Shown here one piece after another: positions 1 to 7,483 of a stretch of 64,000 bases of DNA (within the stretch, counting starts at the first letter, position 1; every line of letters begins with the position of its first letter). The DNA is from DATFRY01 sp035489015 (GTDB lineage Bacteria > Myxococcota_A > Polyangia > Haliangiales > Haliangiaceae). A program made the translations under genes and the position numbers. The stretch is taken from contig DATHKR010000257.1 in NCBI GenBank assembly GCA_035489015.1, positions 1 through 64,000 on the forward strand. Direction: 5' to 3'. The notes under the pieces are model-generated. The model was not told the DNA's origin. It was given only the letters and a program-made list of their open reading frames with translations, and did not search any database.

Positions 1-65
1 ATCCTTCGCAGCGCCGCGCGGTCCTTCTTCGTGAGCGTCAACCCCGTAAACCGCCGAGCCACCAT
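1..65 (-). CDS. N-terminal fragment of an unidentified protein, cut by the left edge
   Basis: Reading leftward from an ATG at 65, a frame stays open to the window edge and begins MVARRFTGLTLTKKDRAALR. The basic, helix-forming start with a 'TKKDRAALRR' stretch is reminiscent of helix-turn-helix transposase N-termini, but 21 residues are too few to assign a family. No good ribosome binding site precedes it. The following bases (66-130) are richer in A/T than the rest of the window and carry a small inverted repeat, GATCA-AAATC-TGATC, at 75-89, with a further GATCAAAA nearby. That would fit the end of a mobile element, but this is a guess. Confidence 0.25.
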   Translation of the reverse strand, partial: MVARRFTGLTLTKKDRAALRR

Positions 66-161
66 GCAACGGGTAGATCAAAATCTGATCGCAGACGCAA
101 CCTCGCGCGCGATCAAAACCCCGCGGGCGGGACACTAGTGCTCCGCCGGGCGGTGCACTGA

Positions 162-743
162 GTGCCTGCCATGAGAGCTCCAGGGCGGACGCGGAGCCGC
201 ACCCGCCTCGAGATCGGCGGCGGCGCGCTGGTGCTCACTCCGCCCGATGGGCGCGCCAGCGAGTTCGCGCTCGCCGGGGCCGACCTGGCGGTGGCCGATG
301 CGACGTTCGCGCGCCGGTTCGTTCGCCACCTGCGGGTGTGGACCTCGGCCGGAGACATTCACCTCATCACGCCGCCCGAGGAGGGCTCGATCGCGCCGCG
401 GGCCGCCCAGCTGCCGCGCGCGCCCGAGGACGCCGGCATCATCGACCGGCACGCCTTCGACACGGTGTCGGAGTGGCTGGCCGGTGGCGCTCGCCTGGGC
501 GGGCGGACGATCGAGGAGCTGGCCCGGCTGGCCCGGCTGGCCACGTCGGCGTTCGCCGCGGTGATCGGCGAGCGCGCCGCGCAGATCGCCATCGAGACGA
601 TCTGGCCGTTCGGCGGGCCGATGCGGGGCGGGGCGACCGGCGACGACGTGCGCCACCGCCTGCGCCCGCTCGAGCTGGCCGCGCGCGACTCGGACCGCGC
701 CGCCGAGGCGCTGGTCGCCGCGCTCGCCGCCGCTACTCGGTGA
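162..743 (+). CDS. hypothetical protein, 193 aa
   Basis: No family is recognised. The predicted protein is soluble, with no signal peptide or clear membrane segment, and its second half is Ala/Glu/Arg-rich and probably helical. Two starts are possible, GTG at 162 and ATG at 171, and neither has a convincing Shine-Dalgarno sequence. Its 3' end overlaps the convergent lipoprotein gene by 11 bp. Codon use (G/C at third positions) resembles that of its neighbours, which is the main reason to keep it over the opposite-strand frames. Confidence 0.5.
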   Translation: MPAMRAPGRTRSRTRLEIGGGALVLTPPDGRASEFALAGADLAVADATFARRFVRHLRVWTSAGDIHLITPPEEGSIAPRAAQLPRAPEDAGIIDRHAFDTVSEWLAGGARLGGRTIEELARLARLATSAFAAVIGERAAQIAIETIWPFGGPMRGGATGDDVRHRLRPLELAARDSDRAAEALVAALAAATR

Positions 744-1599
744 TGGTCGGGATGTAGAGGGCGTCCTCGGGATCGCCGATCTTGAGGTCGCGGACCTCGA
801 ACGTCTCGCTCATGCCGAGGTTGTCGAACCGGGTCGCGAACTTCAGCCCGCCGACCTGCACCCACCCGGACAGCGCGAAGCCGAGCCGGCCCTGCGGCAT
901 CTGCTTCTCGAGCAGCTCGGGCATGCGGCTCTGGCTGTTGACGCTGATGAGCCAGGTGTCGCTGCCGACCTCGGGCGCGAAGGTCACCTCGATGACGTCG
1001 CAGCCCGGCTTGCAGTGCTCCTTGACCGGCTGGATCGGGCTCTTCAGCGCGAGCTTCACCCCCGGGTCCTTCAGCTTGAAGATGGCCGCCAGCCGGTAGG
1101 AGTCGGACCGGAAGCTGTCGTACGCCGACTTCACGAGCTGGTCGCGGGTGGCGGTGTCGACCGTCTTGCTGTCGAAGGTGGCCGCGCCCTTGCCGGCGTG
1201 ATCGAAGAGGTCGTACATCGCGACGCTCACCTGGATGTCGTCCGGCTTCCCCTCGCGCTGAGCCTTCTCCATGCTGGCGATGTTGATCTCCTCGAACCGG
1301 TGGCGGCCGTTCCAGCGGTCCCACGCGTGGCGGAACAGGCCGACCAGCTTGCCGTCGCGGCTGTAGCGCTGCTCCCACTGGATCTGCTTGACGGCGTCCC
1401 ACGCCGCGGCGCCGCCCAGGTTGGCGAGCACCTGATCGGCCAGCGCGACCGCCTTGGGATCCGAGGCGGCGGCGTCGAAGTGGGCCGAGGTCGGCTGGGT
1501 GGCGGCGGTGGTCCGTCCCCCGCCGCAGGCTGCGCACAGGGCGAGGGCGGCGGCGGACACGCGGGCGGCGGCGACGATCGGGCGGCGTCCGGGCTTCAT
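733..1599 (-). CDS. putative exported lipoprotein, 288 aa
   Basis: The N-terminus is basic and then hydrophobic, running into ALALCAACGGG, a bacterial lipoprotein-type signal. The exact lipidated Cys is unclear because the -3 residue is not ideal for the second Cys. The mature part begins with a region 'ALADQVLANLGGAAAWDAVK' followed by 'IQWEQRYSRDGK'. This resembles the start of the outer-membrane lipoprotein-sorting (LolA/LolB-like fold) proteins common in myxobacteria, which are predicted to bind acyl chains in a beta half-barrel. The remainder is consistent with that fold but has no catalytic motif. It is convergent with the preceding gene (11-bp overlap) and divergent from the Cys-rich lipoprotein gene. 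Assignment to a fold is inference. Confidence 0.7.
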   Translation of the reverse strand: MKPGRRPIVAAARVSAAALALCAACGGGRTTAATQPTSAHFDAAASDPKAVALADQVLANLGGAAAWDAVKQIQWEQRYSRDGKLVGLFRHAWDRWNGRHRFEEINIASMEKAQREGKPDDIQVSVAMYDLFDHAGKGAATFDSKTVDTATRDQLVKSAYDSFRSDSYRLAAIFKLKDPGVKLALKSPIQPVKEHCKPGCDVIEVTFAPEVGSDTWLISVNSQSRMPELLEKQMPQGRLGFALSGWVQVGGLKFATRFDNLGMSETFEVRDLKIGDPEDALYIPTITE

Positions 1600-1659
1600 G
1601 GGCCGGCACTTTACACAAAGTGGCGCTGCCGGGGGAATTCGGCTAGATGATGCTCTCCG

Positions 1660-2034
1660 ATGCGCGGCAGCTCTTTTCGTGGCCGGGCCCTGCGCGCGGC
1701 GATCGCCGCTGCCCTGGCGATCGCGTGCGGGTGCGGCGTTTCGTCGGACGTGTCGCGCGAGCTGGGCGCGCTGTGCGAAGACCGCGACCAGTGCGACGAT
1801 CGCTGCCTCACCGGCACGCGCTATCCCGACGGCTTCTGCAGCGTGACCTGCGACGACGACGGCGACTGTCCCGACGGTGCCACGTGCGTGGACCGCGAGG
1901 GCGGCGTCTGTCTGTTCACCTGCGGCGACCGCAGCGAGTGCAACTTCCTCGGCGAGGACTGGCGCTGCCGGGTGCAGCCGGAGCGCGGCGCCGGCGATGA
2001 CGACGAGGTGATGGTGTGCATGGGACCGGGGTAG
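1660..2034 (+). CDS. small cysteine-rich lipoprotein, 124 aa
   Basis: A signal region (RALRAAIAAALAIACGCG) ends in a Cys suitable for lipidation. The mature domain has about ten cysteines in short spacings such as CEDRDQCDDRC, CSVTCDDDGDCPDGATC and CLFTCGDRSEC. These resemble the small disulfide-rich modules of myxobacterial surface lipoproteins. No enzymatic function is evident. The ATG at 1660 is chosen because it directly precedes the basic signal-peptide region. The next gene starts within its last codons (GTG at 2016), so the two are probably co-transcribed. Confidence 0.7.
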   Translation: MRGSSFRGRALRAAIAAALAIACGCGVSSDVSRELGALCEDRDQCDDRCLTGTRYPDGFCSVTCDDDGDCPDGATCVDREGGVCLFTCGDRSECNFLGEDWRCRVQPERGAGDDDEVMVCMGPG

Positions 2035-2651
2035 CCCGGCTTGCCGGCGTGCTCGCTGCGGCGGTGTTGCTCGCGCCGGTCGTCGCGTGGGCGGAGGCGG
2101 ACCCGGACTCGAGCGCGTCGTCGGCGGGACGATCGGATGTGGCCGCCTCGGACCAGGAGCTTTCGGGCTCGCTCGGCGCCGAGCTGGGCGGCCGGGTCAG
2201 TCCGGGTGGGCTCTACGTCGGTGGCGCGTACCTCTATCAGCTGAGCGACCGGGACTGGTTCGACGGCGGGCTGTCGTTCACGTTCGGCAGCGGCGCGGCG
2301 GCGTGCTTCCAGGACCGCGAGGGCGACACGGTCTGCGATCACGGGGTGACCGATGGCTTCGGCGGCGAGGTGGCGCTCGGCATGCGCCGCTACTTTCCCG
2401 GCCAGGGGCGATTCACCCCGTACGCGCGGGTCGCGGTCGGCCTGCGCCTGGTGAGCTACGGCGCCGACGACGTGAGCGGCCTGGCGATCCCGCTCGAGGC
2501 GGGCGGCGGGGTGCGCGCGTGGATCTCCGAGCGAGTCTCGATCGCCGGCGCGGCCGAGCTGCGGGTGGGACCGGCCTGGTTCAACAGCGATCTCGGCAGC
2601 GAGCCGCACCTGGGCCTCGCGATCCACGCGGCGGCCGAGCTCCGCCTGTAG
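2016..2651 (+). CDS. outer-membrane beta-barrel protein, 211 aa
   Basis: A signal peptide (VARLAGVLAAAVLLAPVVAWA) is followed by alternating hydrophobic/polar strands (for example GGLYVGGAYLYQLSDRDWFDGG and PYARVAVGLRLVSYG) typical of an eight-strand outer-membrane barrel. The C-terminus ends in a hydrophobic beta-strand (AIHAAAELRL) like many BAM substrates, although the last residue is Leu rather than Phe. The GTG start at 2016 overlaps the upstream lipoprotein gene by 19 bp in another frame. That suggests translational coupling and a shared role at the outer membrane. Function is unknown. Confidence 0.68.
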   Translation: MHGTGVARLAGVLAAAVLLAPVVAWAEADPDSSASSAGRSDVAASDQELSGSLGAELGGRVSPGGLYVGGAYLYQLSDRDWFDGGLSFTFGSGAAACFQDREGDTVCDHGVTDGFGGEVALGMRRYFPGQGRFTPYARVAVGLRLVSYGADDVSGLAIPLEAGGGVRAWISERVSIAGAAELRVGPAWFNSDLGSEPHLGLAIHAAAELRL

Positions 2652-2677
2652 CGCTGCTCTGGCGCCGAGCGCGCCGC

Positions 2678-3154
2678 TCAGATGCGGCGCAGGGCGGCCG
2701 GGGGGAGAAAGGCGCGCATCGTCATGCGGCGCGGACGCAGCTCTCCCTGGAGCCAGACCAGGCCGCCCTTGCGCAGATCGAAGCGGGCGGCGTGGCGGGC
2801 CGAGCCGCACACCAGCAGCGAGACCAGCTCGGCCAGCCAAGGTTGATGACCGACGGCGGCGACTCGCTCGCCGACCAGCGAGGCGAGCAGCTTCTCGTCG
2901 GGCACGCGGGTCAGACCCGGCTCGACCACCGTCTCGCCGCCGTCGTCGATGAGGCGGGTCAGGAGCTCGGCGGTCTCGACCGCGCGCAGCCACGGGCTGT
3001 GATGCAGGCGGTCGATGCGGACCCCGAATCGATCCATCCCGCGCACCGCGCGCTGGAAGCGCTTGCGCCCCTCGGGGGTGAGCGGCCGTGCCTCGTCGGG
3101 CAGATCCGGCCGCTGGGGCACCGCGGTCGCGTGGCGCACGACGAAGAGGTCCAT
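2678..3154 (-). CDS. sixA: SixA-type histidine phosphatase, 158 aa
   Basis: A member of the histidine phosphatase (phosphoglycerate-mutase-like) superfamily with the size and motifs of SixA. The catalytic His lies in VVRHATAV at residues 5-12 (the usual RHG is RHA here). The SPWLRAVETAELL segment supplies the second Arg, and AAVGHQPWLAEL carries the second catalytic His. In E. coli SixA dephosphorylates phosphohistidine on the nitrogen phosphotransferase protein NPr. In many bacteria sixA sits beside CHAD-domain genes in phosphate/polyphosphate loci. It lies 50 bp downstream of the CHAD gene on the same strand, so the two probably form an operon under the Pho box at 3998-4015. The true substrate here is not shown by the sequence. 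Confidence 0.85.
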   Translation of the reverse strand: MDLFVVRHATAVPQRPDLPDEARPLTPEGRKRFQRAVRGMDRFGVRIDRLHHSPWLRAVETAELLTRLIDDGGETVVEPGLTRVPDEKLLASLVGERVAAVGHQPWLAELVSLLVCGSARHAARFDLRKGGLVWLQGELRPRRMTMRAFLPPAALRRI

Positions 3155-3204
3155 CGTCAGTCCATACCTCGCCGAGAATCGATCGACCTGTCCATTCGCG
3201 GGGC

Positions 3205-3906
3205 CTAGGCCAGCTCATCGACGGTCTCGCGCAGCCTCGGCCACGCGTCGACCGCCTCGAGGCGGCGGGCGGCGAACTCTTCCTCGAGCTGGCGGCGGTG
3301 GTCGGCCAGCTCCGCGGCGTCGGGATACGCGTCGAGCAGGAGCAGGGCGACCGACAGGTCGGCCGCGCGCCCCGAGATATCCTGGAACTCCTTGAAAGCG
3401 CCGGTCTTCTCGTCGAACCACTCGAGGGCGTAGCGGAGGCCGCGCACCGAGCGGCGGAGCTGGTGGAAGCTCTCCACGTCGTTGGGCGCGAGCTGGAGCT
3501 GACCGCCGACCTCGAGGACGCGGCGGGCCAGGCGCGGCACCACCTGGCGGGCCCGGCCCTCGTCGACCGGCGCGAGCAGGCCGAGCGCGACGCACAGCGC
3601 GTCGGTGCGCGGGGCGGCCACCACCCGGAACAGGTGAGCGAGCCGGGTGGCGCGCTCGCCGCGCAGCCACACCACCAGCGGCTCGGGCGGAGCCTGGGCC
3701 AGCACCACGTCGATGTCGCGGACGCCGCCGCCGGCCGCGCGCAGCCAGCGCAGGTCGGAGCGGAGGATGCGCATCCGGGCCAGCTTGAGCCAGGAAGACA
3801 GCCGCCGGGTGGCGACGCGCAGCTGATGCACGTCCTCCTCGCCACCCTCGTGCGCGGCCGCCAGGTAGGCCTTGAGGGAGTCCAGCCAGGTGGTCGATGG
3901 GATCAT
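3205..3906 (-). CDS. CHAD-domain protein, 233 aa
   Basis: This is an almost pure CHAD domain. The conserved His/Arg helix is VHQLRVATRRLSSWLKLAR near residues 26-44, and the second copy of the pattern is FHQLRRSVRGLRYALEWF. CHAD domains are helical bundles that bind inorganic polyphosphate through these His/Arg/Lys-lined surfaces. A role at polyphosphate granules is therefore likely, especially beside ppx and ppk. The frame extends upstream to 4014, but that part is Arg/Pro-rich and non-conserved and would run through the Pho box. I use the ATG at 3906, just ahead of IPSTTWLDSLKAYL. It is the first gene of an operon with sixA. Confidence 0.85.
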   Translation of the reverse strand: MIPSTTWLDSLKAYLAAAHEGGEEDVHQLRVATRRLSSWLKLARMRILRSDLRWLRAAGGGVRDIDVVLAQAPPEPLVVWLRGERATRLAHLFRVVAAPRTDALCVALGLLAPVDEGRARQVVPRLARRVLEVGGQLQLAPNDVESFHQLRRSVRGLRYALEWFDEKTGAFKEFQDISGRAADLSVALLLLDAYPDAAELADHRRQLEEEFAARRLEAVDAWPRLRETVDELA

Positions 3907-3997
3907 GGTCGTCGTCGCCGTCTCGGGTCTCGGGTCTCGGGTCGGCTCGGCGCGGGAGGACTTTAGCCTCGTGCGGTCGGGCCGCCCACCCGCCCTC

Positions 3998-4015
3998 GGT
4001 GACAGCCGTGTCACA
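3998..4015 (-). promoter_or_regulatory. Pho box upstream of CHAD-sixA
   Basis: On the minus strand this reads TGTGACA-CGGC-TGTCACC: two 7-bp half-sites separated by 4 bp, the 11-bp-period direct-repeat layout of a PhoB box. It lies about 90 bp upstream of the CHAD start and points toward it. The same motif recurs upstream of other phosphate genes in this window. Confidence 0.65.
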
Positions 4016-4052
4016 TTGGTGGTGGCGGCCCGTCACGGTCGGCGCGCGTCGT

Positions 4053-4081
4053 TGTCACGTCCGTGTCCCGACGGTGTTGCT
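4053..4081 (+). promoter_or_regulatory. Pho box upstream of ppx
   Basis: Three 11-bp repeats in a row: TGTCACG-TCCG, TGTCCCG-ACGG, TGTTGCT. The first two half-sites are good matches to the window's GTCAC-type motif and the third is degraded. The array ends about 20 bp before the ATG at 4103 and is oriented with it. It lies close to the divergent CHAD box, so this 200-bp region would bind PhoB for both directions. Confidence 0.65.
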
Positions 4082-4102
4082 CCTGCGAGGTAAGGTGCCG
4101 AC

Positions 4103-5029
4103 ATGGTGCTGTCCGTCCTCGATCTGGGCTCGAACTCGTTCCACCTGGCGACCTACCGGGTGCGTGAACGGGGCGACCGGATCGAGCGTCGGGGCCGGAC
4201 CAAGGTGATGTGCCGGCTCGGCGCGGGCACGCTCTGGGACGGGGCGATCGACGACGCCGCCTGGCGGCGCGGCACGGCTGCGCTCGACCGGCTGTACCGG
4301 CGCGCGATGGCCGGCGAGCCGGATCGATTGATCGCGGTGGCGACCAGTGCCATCCGCGACGCCGACAACGGCGCCGACTTCTGCCGGGCCGCGCGCCGGC
4401 GGCTCGGCCTCGACATCGAGGTCCTGTCCGGCGAGGAGGAGGCCCACCTGGTCTACTGGGGGGCGCGCTCGGCGCTGCCGCGGCGGACCGGGCGGATCGC
4501 GGTCATCGACGTGGGCGGCGGCTCGGCCGAGATCGCCGTCGGTGACGGTCGGGCGTGCCGCTTCGCCGCGTGCCTGCCGCTCGGCGTGCTGCGCCTGCGC
4601 GACCTGGCCCCGGAGCGAGTCGCGGCCCAGGTGCGGGGCAGCGCGCGCGACGCGATGGCCCGGGTGCGGGCGCAGCGGCCGGAGCGCGTGGTCATGACCT
4701 CGGGCACCGCGCGCCGGCTGGCCAGCGTGGCGCTCGGGCTCGGCCTGCGCCGACACGATGCCTGCGAGCTCTCGCGCGACAGCCTGGCCGGCCTGGTCGG
4801 CGCGCTGCCGCAGCTGCGCGGCAAGGACCTGGACGCGCTCGGCGTCGAGGAGGGGCGGCGCGACACCATCCTGCACGGCGCGCTCGCCCTCGAGGCGCTG
4901 CTCGACATGAGCGGGGCGCCGGCCGCGCTGGTCGCGACTCGCGGGCTGCGCGAGGGCGTCGCGCTGCGCGAGCTCGGGCGCGCCCCGGTCGCCCGGGTGG
5001 CCGTGCGGGCCGCCCGGCGCGCGGCCTAG
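4103..5029 (+). CDS. ppx: exopolyphosphatase / GppA phosphatase family protein, 308 aa
   Basis: A sugar-kinase/Hsp70/actin-fold Ppx/GppA phosphatase. All the family motifs are intact: DLGSNSFHL (residues 7-15, phosphate 1 loop), ATSAIRDADN (80-89), SGEEEAHLVYWG with the catalytic Glu (109-120), and DVGGGSAEI (136-144, phosphate 2 loop). At 308 residues it is the short form without the C-terminal HD-like domains of E. coli Ppx. It should release phosphate from the end of polyphosphate chains and/or convert pppGpp to ppGpp in the cytoplasm, and sequence alone does not decide which. It is convergent with ppk and preceded by a Pho box. Confidence 0.9.
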   Translation: MVLSVLDLGSNSFHLATYRVRERGDRIERRGRTKVMCRLGAGTLWDGAIDDAAWRRGTAALDRLYRRAMAGEPDRLIAVATSAIRDADNGADFCRAARRRLGLDIEVLSGEEEAHLVYWGARSALPRRTGRIAVIDVGGGSAEIAVGDGRACRFAACLPLGVLRLRDLAPERVAAQVRGSARDAMARVRAQRPERVVMTSGTARRLASVALGLGLRRHDACELSRDSLAGLVGALPQLRGKDLDALGVEEGRRDTILHGALALEALLDMSGAPAALVATRGLREGVALRELGRAPVARVAVRAARRAA

Positions 5030-5120
5030 TGCACCGCGGCCGAAATGACATCAACGATCCGGTGCGCCTCTGGACGGAGCCCGGAGGGCGACGCAGCGCT
5101 CAGGGCGCCACCGCTCCGGC

Positions 5121-7346
5121 TCAGGCCGCCGACCCGGCCCTCGGCTCGACCGCCGCGGTGATCTCGGCCGGGGCCGCCGCCTGGCGGAGGTCGGTCACCA
5201 CCAGCTCGGCCGCGCGGGCGACCTCGAGCAGGCGGACCTGGCTCTGGAACGGCTCGCCGAGGGACGGCACCCGCGTCTGAGTGCCGTCGGTCTCGAGCAT
5301 GCGGGCCTTGACGTTGTCGCGCATGCCGAAGCCGAGCACCTCGTCGAGCAGGCGGGCGCGGATCGCCTTGTCCTCGACCGGGACCATCACCTCGATGCGG
5401 CGCTGGAAGTTGCGCGGCATCCAGTCGGCTGACGATAGCAGGAGCTCGGTCCGGTCCCCCTCGCCAAAGGCGAACAGCCGGGAGTGCTCGAGGTAGCGGT
5501 CGACGATGCTGCGCACCCGGATCCGGTCCGAGACGCCGGGCACGCCCGGCTTGAGGCAGCAGATCCCGCGCACCAGGAGATCGATGTCGACCCCGGACTG
5601 GCTGGCGGCGTAGAGCGCGCGGATGACCGCCGGATCGACCAGCGAGTTCATCTTGGCCAGGATGCGGGCCGGCTCGCCGCGCCTGGCGCAGGCCGCCTCG
5701 CGCTCGATCCGCTCGATGACCGAGTCACGCATGCCGAACGGCGCGACCACCAGACGCCGCCACTTGGGCGGCTCGGCGAACCCGGTCAGGAGGTTGAACA
5801 GGGCCGACACGTCGTCGGCGACCTCCTCGCGGGTGGTGAACAGCGACAGATCGGTGTAGAGCCGCGCGGTCTGCGGGTTGTAGTTGCCGGTGCCCAGGTG
5901 GACGTAGCGGCGGATGAGCTCGCCCTCGCGCCGCACCACCAGTGCCAGCTTGCAGTGGGTCTTCAACCCGATGAGCCCGTACACCACGTGCACGCCGCTC
6001 TCCTCGAGGCGGCGGGCCCAGGCGATGTTGTTGGCCTCGTCGAAGCGCGCCTTGATCTCGACCAGGACGGTGACCTGCTTGCCGTTCTCGGCCGCGCGGC
6101 CGAGCGCGCGCACGAACGGGCTGTCGCCGCTGGTCCGGTACAGCGTCTGCTTGATGGCCAGCACGCACGGGTCGTCGGCCGCCTCGGACAGGAAGCGGGC
6201 GACCGGCTCGAACGACTCGTACGGGTGGTGGAGCGCGATGTCGCGCTTGCCGATGACCGACATGACCGAGTCGGCGTCGCGCAGGATGGTCGGCATCGCC
6301 GGGATGCTGAGCTCGTTGCGCAGCTCGGGCGCGAGATCGAACTCGGTCAGCGCGGCCAGGTCGCTCAGCTGGAGCGGGCCGTCGACCCGGTAGACGTCGG
6401 CCGGCGAGCTGAGGTTGAGCGCATCGACCAGGAACCGCTCGACGTCGACCGACGCGCGCGCGTCGATCTGCAGGCGCACCGCAGCGCCCCGGTCGCGCCG
6501 GCGCAGCTCCTCCTGCACCGTCGACAGGAGATCCTCGGAGTCCTCCTCGTCGATGCTGAGGTCCCAGTTGCGCGTCACCCGGAACGCCGCGGTCTGCAGG
6601 ACGTCGTAGCCGGGGAAGAGGTCGCCGACGTGGGTCGAGATGAGCTGCTCGAGCAGGATGATGACCCGCCCGTCGGACGACGGCACCGGCAGGAGGCGCG
6701 GCAGCACCGACGGGACCTGCACCACCGCGAGCAGCTTCTCGGTGCGCCGGCGGTCGCGCTTCCCGCTCTTGCGCAGGAACACGGCCAGGTTGAGCGACTT
6801 GTTCTTGAGCTGCGGGAACGGGTGGCCCGGGTCGATCGCCAGCGGGGTCAGCGCCGGGAACACCGCCCGGGTGAAGTAGGAGCGGACCGCGTTGCGCTGG
6901 GCGCCCGACAGCTTCTCGATCGGCGGTATGACCAGCCCGCGCTCGGCCAGGAGCGGGACCATCTCCTCGCGCCAGATGCGGTACTGCTCGGCGACGGCGA
7001 CGTGGACCCGCTCGCTGATGGCGGCCAGCTGCTCGCCCGGGAGCATGCCGTCGGCGGCGGTCTCGGCCACGCCACCGGCCAGCTGTTGCTTCAGGCCGGC
7101 GACCCGGACCATGAAGAACTCGTCCAGGTTGGTCGACACGATCCCGAGGAACTTCAGGCGCTCGAACAGGGGCAGGGCGGGATCGGCGGCCTCGGCCAGG
7201 ACCCGCTCATTGAAGGTGAGCCAGGACAGCTCGCGGTTGAGATAGAGGCGGCGGTCGGTCAGCTCCAGGCGAGGCGGGTCGGCCGGTCGGGTCTGCTCGG
7301 GGCGGTTCGATTCGGCCGGTCGGGTCTGCTCGGGGCGTGTGTCCAC
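5121..7346 (-). CDS. ppk: polyphosphate kinase Ppk1, 741 aa
   Basis: Reversibly transfers the gamma phosphate of ATP to a growing polyphosphate chain. From the GTG at 7346, the N domain begins with RRLYLNRELSWLTFNERVL. The phospholipase-D-like catalytic half carries the autophosphorylated His in YVHLGTGNYNPQTARLYTD (near residue 483) and the second essential His in YLEHSRLFAFGEG (near residue 621). Length and motifs match full-length Ppk1. An upstream ATG at 7409 would run through the Pho boxes, so the GTG just before DTRPEQTRPAE is preferred. The poorly conserved N-terminal leader contains a 33-bp tandem duplication. The gene is divergent from the pseudo-ppx. Confidence 0.95.
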   Translation of the reverse strand: MDTRPEQTRPAESNRPEQTRPADPPRLELTDRRLYLNRELSWLTFNERVLAEAADPALPLFERLKFLGIVSTNLDEFFMVRVAGLKQQLAGGVAETAADGMLPGEQLAAISERVHVAVAEQYRIWREEMVPLLAERGLVIPPIEKLSGAQRNAVRSYFTRAVFPALTPLAIDPGHPFPQLKNKSLNLAVFLRKSGKRDRRRTEKLLAVVQVPSVLPRLLPVPSSDGRVIILLEQLISTHVGDLFPGYDVLQTAAFRVTRNWDLSIDEEDSEDLLSTVQEELRRRDRGAAVRLQIDARASVDVERFLVDALNLSSPADVYRVDGPLQLSDLAALTEFDLAPELRNELSIPAMPTILRDADSVMSVIGKRDIALHHPYESFEPVARFLSEAADDPCVLAIKQTLYRTSGDSPFVRALGRAAENGKQVTVLVEIKARFDEANNIAWARRLEESGVHVVYGLIGLKTHCKLALVVRREGELIRRYVHLGTGNYNPQTARLYTDLSLFTTREEVADDVSALFNLLTGFAEPPKWRRLVVAPFGMRDSVIERIEREAACARRGEPARILAKMNSLVDPAVIRALYAASQSGVDIDLLVRGICCLKPGVPGVSDRIRVRSIVDRYLEHSRLFAFGEGDRTELLLSSADWMPRNFQRRIEVMVPVEDKAIRARLLDEVLGFGMRDNVKARMLETDGTQTRVPSLGEPFQSQVRLLEVARAAELVVTDLRQAAAPAEITAAVEPRAGSAA
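7279..7337. repeat. 33-bp-period tandem duplication in the 5' end of ppk
   Basis: A 26-bp block at 7279-7304 is repeated exactly at 7312-7337. It encodes two copies of RPEQTRPA separated by a short linker at the non-conserved N-terminus of Ppk. The period is a multiple of three, so the frame is preserved. Confidence 0.8.
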
Positions 7347-7390
7347 CTCGGCTATTGTGACCTGAAGGCGGTGTCTCGGCTCGCTCAGCC

Positions 7391-7408
7391 TGTGACAACT
7401 CCGTAACA
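7391..7408 (-). promoter_or_regulatory. Pho box upstream of ppk
   Basis: On the minus strand: TGTTACG-GAGT-TGTCACA, two half-sites with 11-bp period, about 45 bp upstream of the ppk GTG at 7346 and oriented toward it. Confidence 0.65.
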
Positions 7409-7420
7409 CGATTGCCCGGA

Positions 7421-7438
7421 AGTCACCGAAACGTCATC
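7421..7438 (+). promoter_or_regulatory. Pho box upstream of the ppx paralogue
   Basis: On the plus strand: AGTCACC-GAAA-CGTCATC, two half-sites with 11-bp period, 45 bp upstream of the ATG at 7484 and oriented toward it. With the ppk box it forms a back-to-back pair, one site per direction. Confidence 0.6.
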
Positions 7439-7483
7439 GGTTCCTGTCAGGACCGACACCGCCCGGGCTCACTCTGGGGAGCC

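Noticed and set aside
1821..3845. 674-codon open frame on the minus strand
   Set aside because: It is the antisense/off-frame shadow of the real genes; its product is a low-complexity Arg/Ser/Pro string with no family pattern.
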